From a bacterium (GTDB lineage: Bacteria > Nitrospinota_A > UBA7883 > JACRGQ01), in NCBI GenBank assembly GCA_021815535.1, contig JAKAGL010000125.1, forward strand, positions 1 through 6,885: a stretch of DNA of 6,885 bases. Direction: 5' to 3'. The notes beneath the pieces were generated by a model. That model was not told where the DNA came from. It was given only the letters and a program-made list of their open reading frames with translations, and ran no database searches. The translations under genes were made by a program, and so were the position numbers. This document shows, piece after piece, positions 6,152-6,885 of the stretch. The first letter of the stretch is position 1. The number at the start of each line of letters is the position of its first letter.

Positions 6152-6717
6152 TTATCGTTCGACATCCTTAAAGCTAACCCAACTGGGATAGCAGCCACCG
6201 GTCCCATTGCCTCGATATATTGCTCATCAAAATGCTTATCATTGCAATAAACATTCCTAAATGAATTTATAATTTCGACTTCTAAATTCAAATTCTGATG
6301 TATCAACAAATCAATTCCCTCCATGAGGCAACTTCCCCCGGAAAGATAGACTTTGGACACCTTCATTTCGGATGTTTTCTCATACATATCAAAGGTTTTG
6401 CGTATTTCCCGGCAAATAAATTCAACCGCATCCTTCACCTGAGCAACTATATCAGCCCGATTCATTTCGCGCGGGATAATGCCAAGCTTGATTTTTTCGG
6501 CCTCTTTGAACCCAATCGACATATTTTTCTGGATTTCTTCAGAAATCGTAGACCCGCCAATCGTGATATCCCGGCTAAAAGCGGTCACTCCGGCTTCCAT
6601 GATCTTGATATTGGTCATGGAACCGCCGATATTTACCAGTGCGATGGCCGCATCCCGGTCAATTTCGTAATTTAATTCAAAGGCGTTTTCCAAGGCAAAG
6701 GCGGACAGATCGACGTA
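6148..6717 (-). CDS. pilM: C-terminal half of the pilus assembly ATPase-like protein PilM (5' part missing)
   Basis: PilM is an actin/FtsA-like cytoplasmic protein that binds ATP and the N-terminus of PilN, tying the alignment complex to the motor side. From V-D-L-S-A-F-A-L-E-N-A-F-E onward (about 6714 downward) the sequence is typical PilM: A-L-V-N-I-G-G-S-M-T-N-I-K (phosphate-2-like loop), then G-G-S-T-I-S-E-E-I near the middle, V-Y-L-S-G-G-S-C-L-M-E-G-I (adenosine-binding motif) and a C-terminal A-M-G-P-V-A-A-I-P-V-G-L-A. About 189 residues of an expected 350 or so are present. Upstream of 6715 the frame stays open to the window edge but no longer resembles PilM, so no start codon for the real gene is visible. 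The GTG at 6774 is in that foreign-looking part and should not be taken as the start. The stop overlaps the pilN start by 4 bases. GC here is about 42%, lower than the rest of the operon. Confidence 0.9.
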   Translation of the reverse strand, partial: YVDLSAFALENAFELNYEIDRDAAIALVNIGGSMTNIKIMEAGVTAFSRDITIGGSTISEEIQKNMSIGFKEAEKIKLGIIPREMNRADIVAQVKDAVEFICREIRKTFDMYEKTSEMKVSKVYLSGGSCLMEGIDLLIHQNLNLEVEIINSFRNVYCNDKHFDEQYIEAMGPVAAIPVGLALRMSNDK

Positions 6718-6885
6718 GAACATGTCCTGCACGACAGTGCTGTGCGCCTGGGCGTTCAGGTTCTGCGCCACCACGTTCTGCCCGTGGGACGGCTCGTAGA
6801 GGATCAGGTTCGGATCGTAAGTCGCATTGAGCTGCAGGCGTTGGGTGTCGGCGGTGACGGTGACCGCGGGGTTGATGCCGGTGAA
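6718..6885 (-). other. Foreign-looking segment fused in frame to pilM (beta-barrel outer-membrane protein-like)
   Basis: The frame of pilM continues upstream to 6885 without a stop and reads F-T-G-I-N-P-A-V-T-V-T-A-D, then L-Q-L-N-A-T-Y-D-P-N-L-I-L-Y and further to V-V-Q-D-M-F-Y-V-D. This is not PilM, which should show the actin-like phosphate-1 and subdomain 1B regions here, and no other frame of the segment gives PilM-like sequence either. Alternating hydrophobic/polar strands, N-L-N-A and F-Y-V-D resemble, from memory, the N-terminal strands of PEP-CTERM/exosortase-associated outer-membrane barrel proteins of the TIGR03016 type. I count 105 G or C in 6721-6885 (64%) against about 42% in 6241-6720. 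The likely explanations are a chimeric contig end or a recombination junction near 6715-6725. A genuine fusion is unlikely, since PilM is cytoplasmic. Confidence 0.55.

Noticed and set aside
6148..6774. A complete 208-residue protein starting at GTG 6774
   Set aside because: The frame stays open to 6885, the GTG has no clear ribosome site, and the first 18 or so residues belong to the foreign-looking segment rather than to PilM.

Overview
The window is dominated by a single minus-strand operon, read from right to left: pilM (5' end missing), pilN, pilO, pilP, pilQ, a small Ig-like lipoprotein gene and aroB. Gaps between the pil genes are 2 to 7 bases, or a 4-base stop/start overlap for pilM/pilN, so the cluster is almost certainly co-transcribed and translationally coupled. 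PilM, PilN, PilO and PilP form the inner-membrane alignment complex of the type IV pilus, and PilQ is the outer-membrane secretin through which the pilus exits. AroB (3-dehydroquinate synthase, shikimate pathway) is a frequent passenger downstream of pilQ in Proteobacteria and relatives, usually together with aroK; no aroK is present here. The layout and the presence of a secretin imply a diderm Gram-negative bacterium. The divergence from gammaproteobacterial PilP and PilQ suggests a deltaproteobacterial, Nitrospirota or Nitrospinota-like lineage, but I cannot place it further from sequence alone.

Region by region. 1-117 looks like the terminal segment of an IS21-family insertion sequence whose body lies to the left, outside the window; the first codons of its istA-like transposase are just visible on the minus strand. 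118-191 holds a strong Shine-Dalgarno and GTG start of a minus-strand ORF with a lipoprotein-like signal peptide, which the IS end interrupts exactly at the putative lipobox Cys codon. 192-332 is a short spacer after aroB with a nested inverted repeat and a weak sigma70-like promoter candidate. 333-1412 is aroB, 1427-1846 the Ig-like lipoprotein, 1860-3965 pilQ, 3973-4866 pilP, 4869-5540 pilO, 5546-6151 pilN and 6148 to about 6715 the C-terminal half of pilM.

Two places are odd. PilP is much longer than usual: a roughly 100-residue NTF2/SnoaL-like domain and a charged helix sit between its membrane anchor and its PilP domain. At the right edge (about 6715-6885) the pilM frame stays open, but the encoded protein stops resembling PilM and GC jumps from about 42% to 64%. 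That segment resembles part of an outer-membrane beta-barrel protein, so the edge looks like a chimeric contig end or a recombination junction. Apart from these points the window is an ordinary type IV pilus assembly operon; I see no wholly new system.
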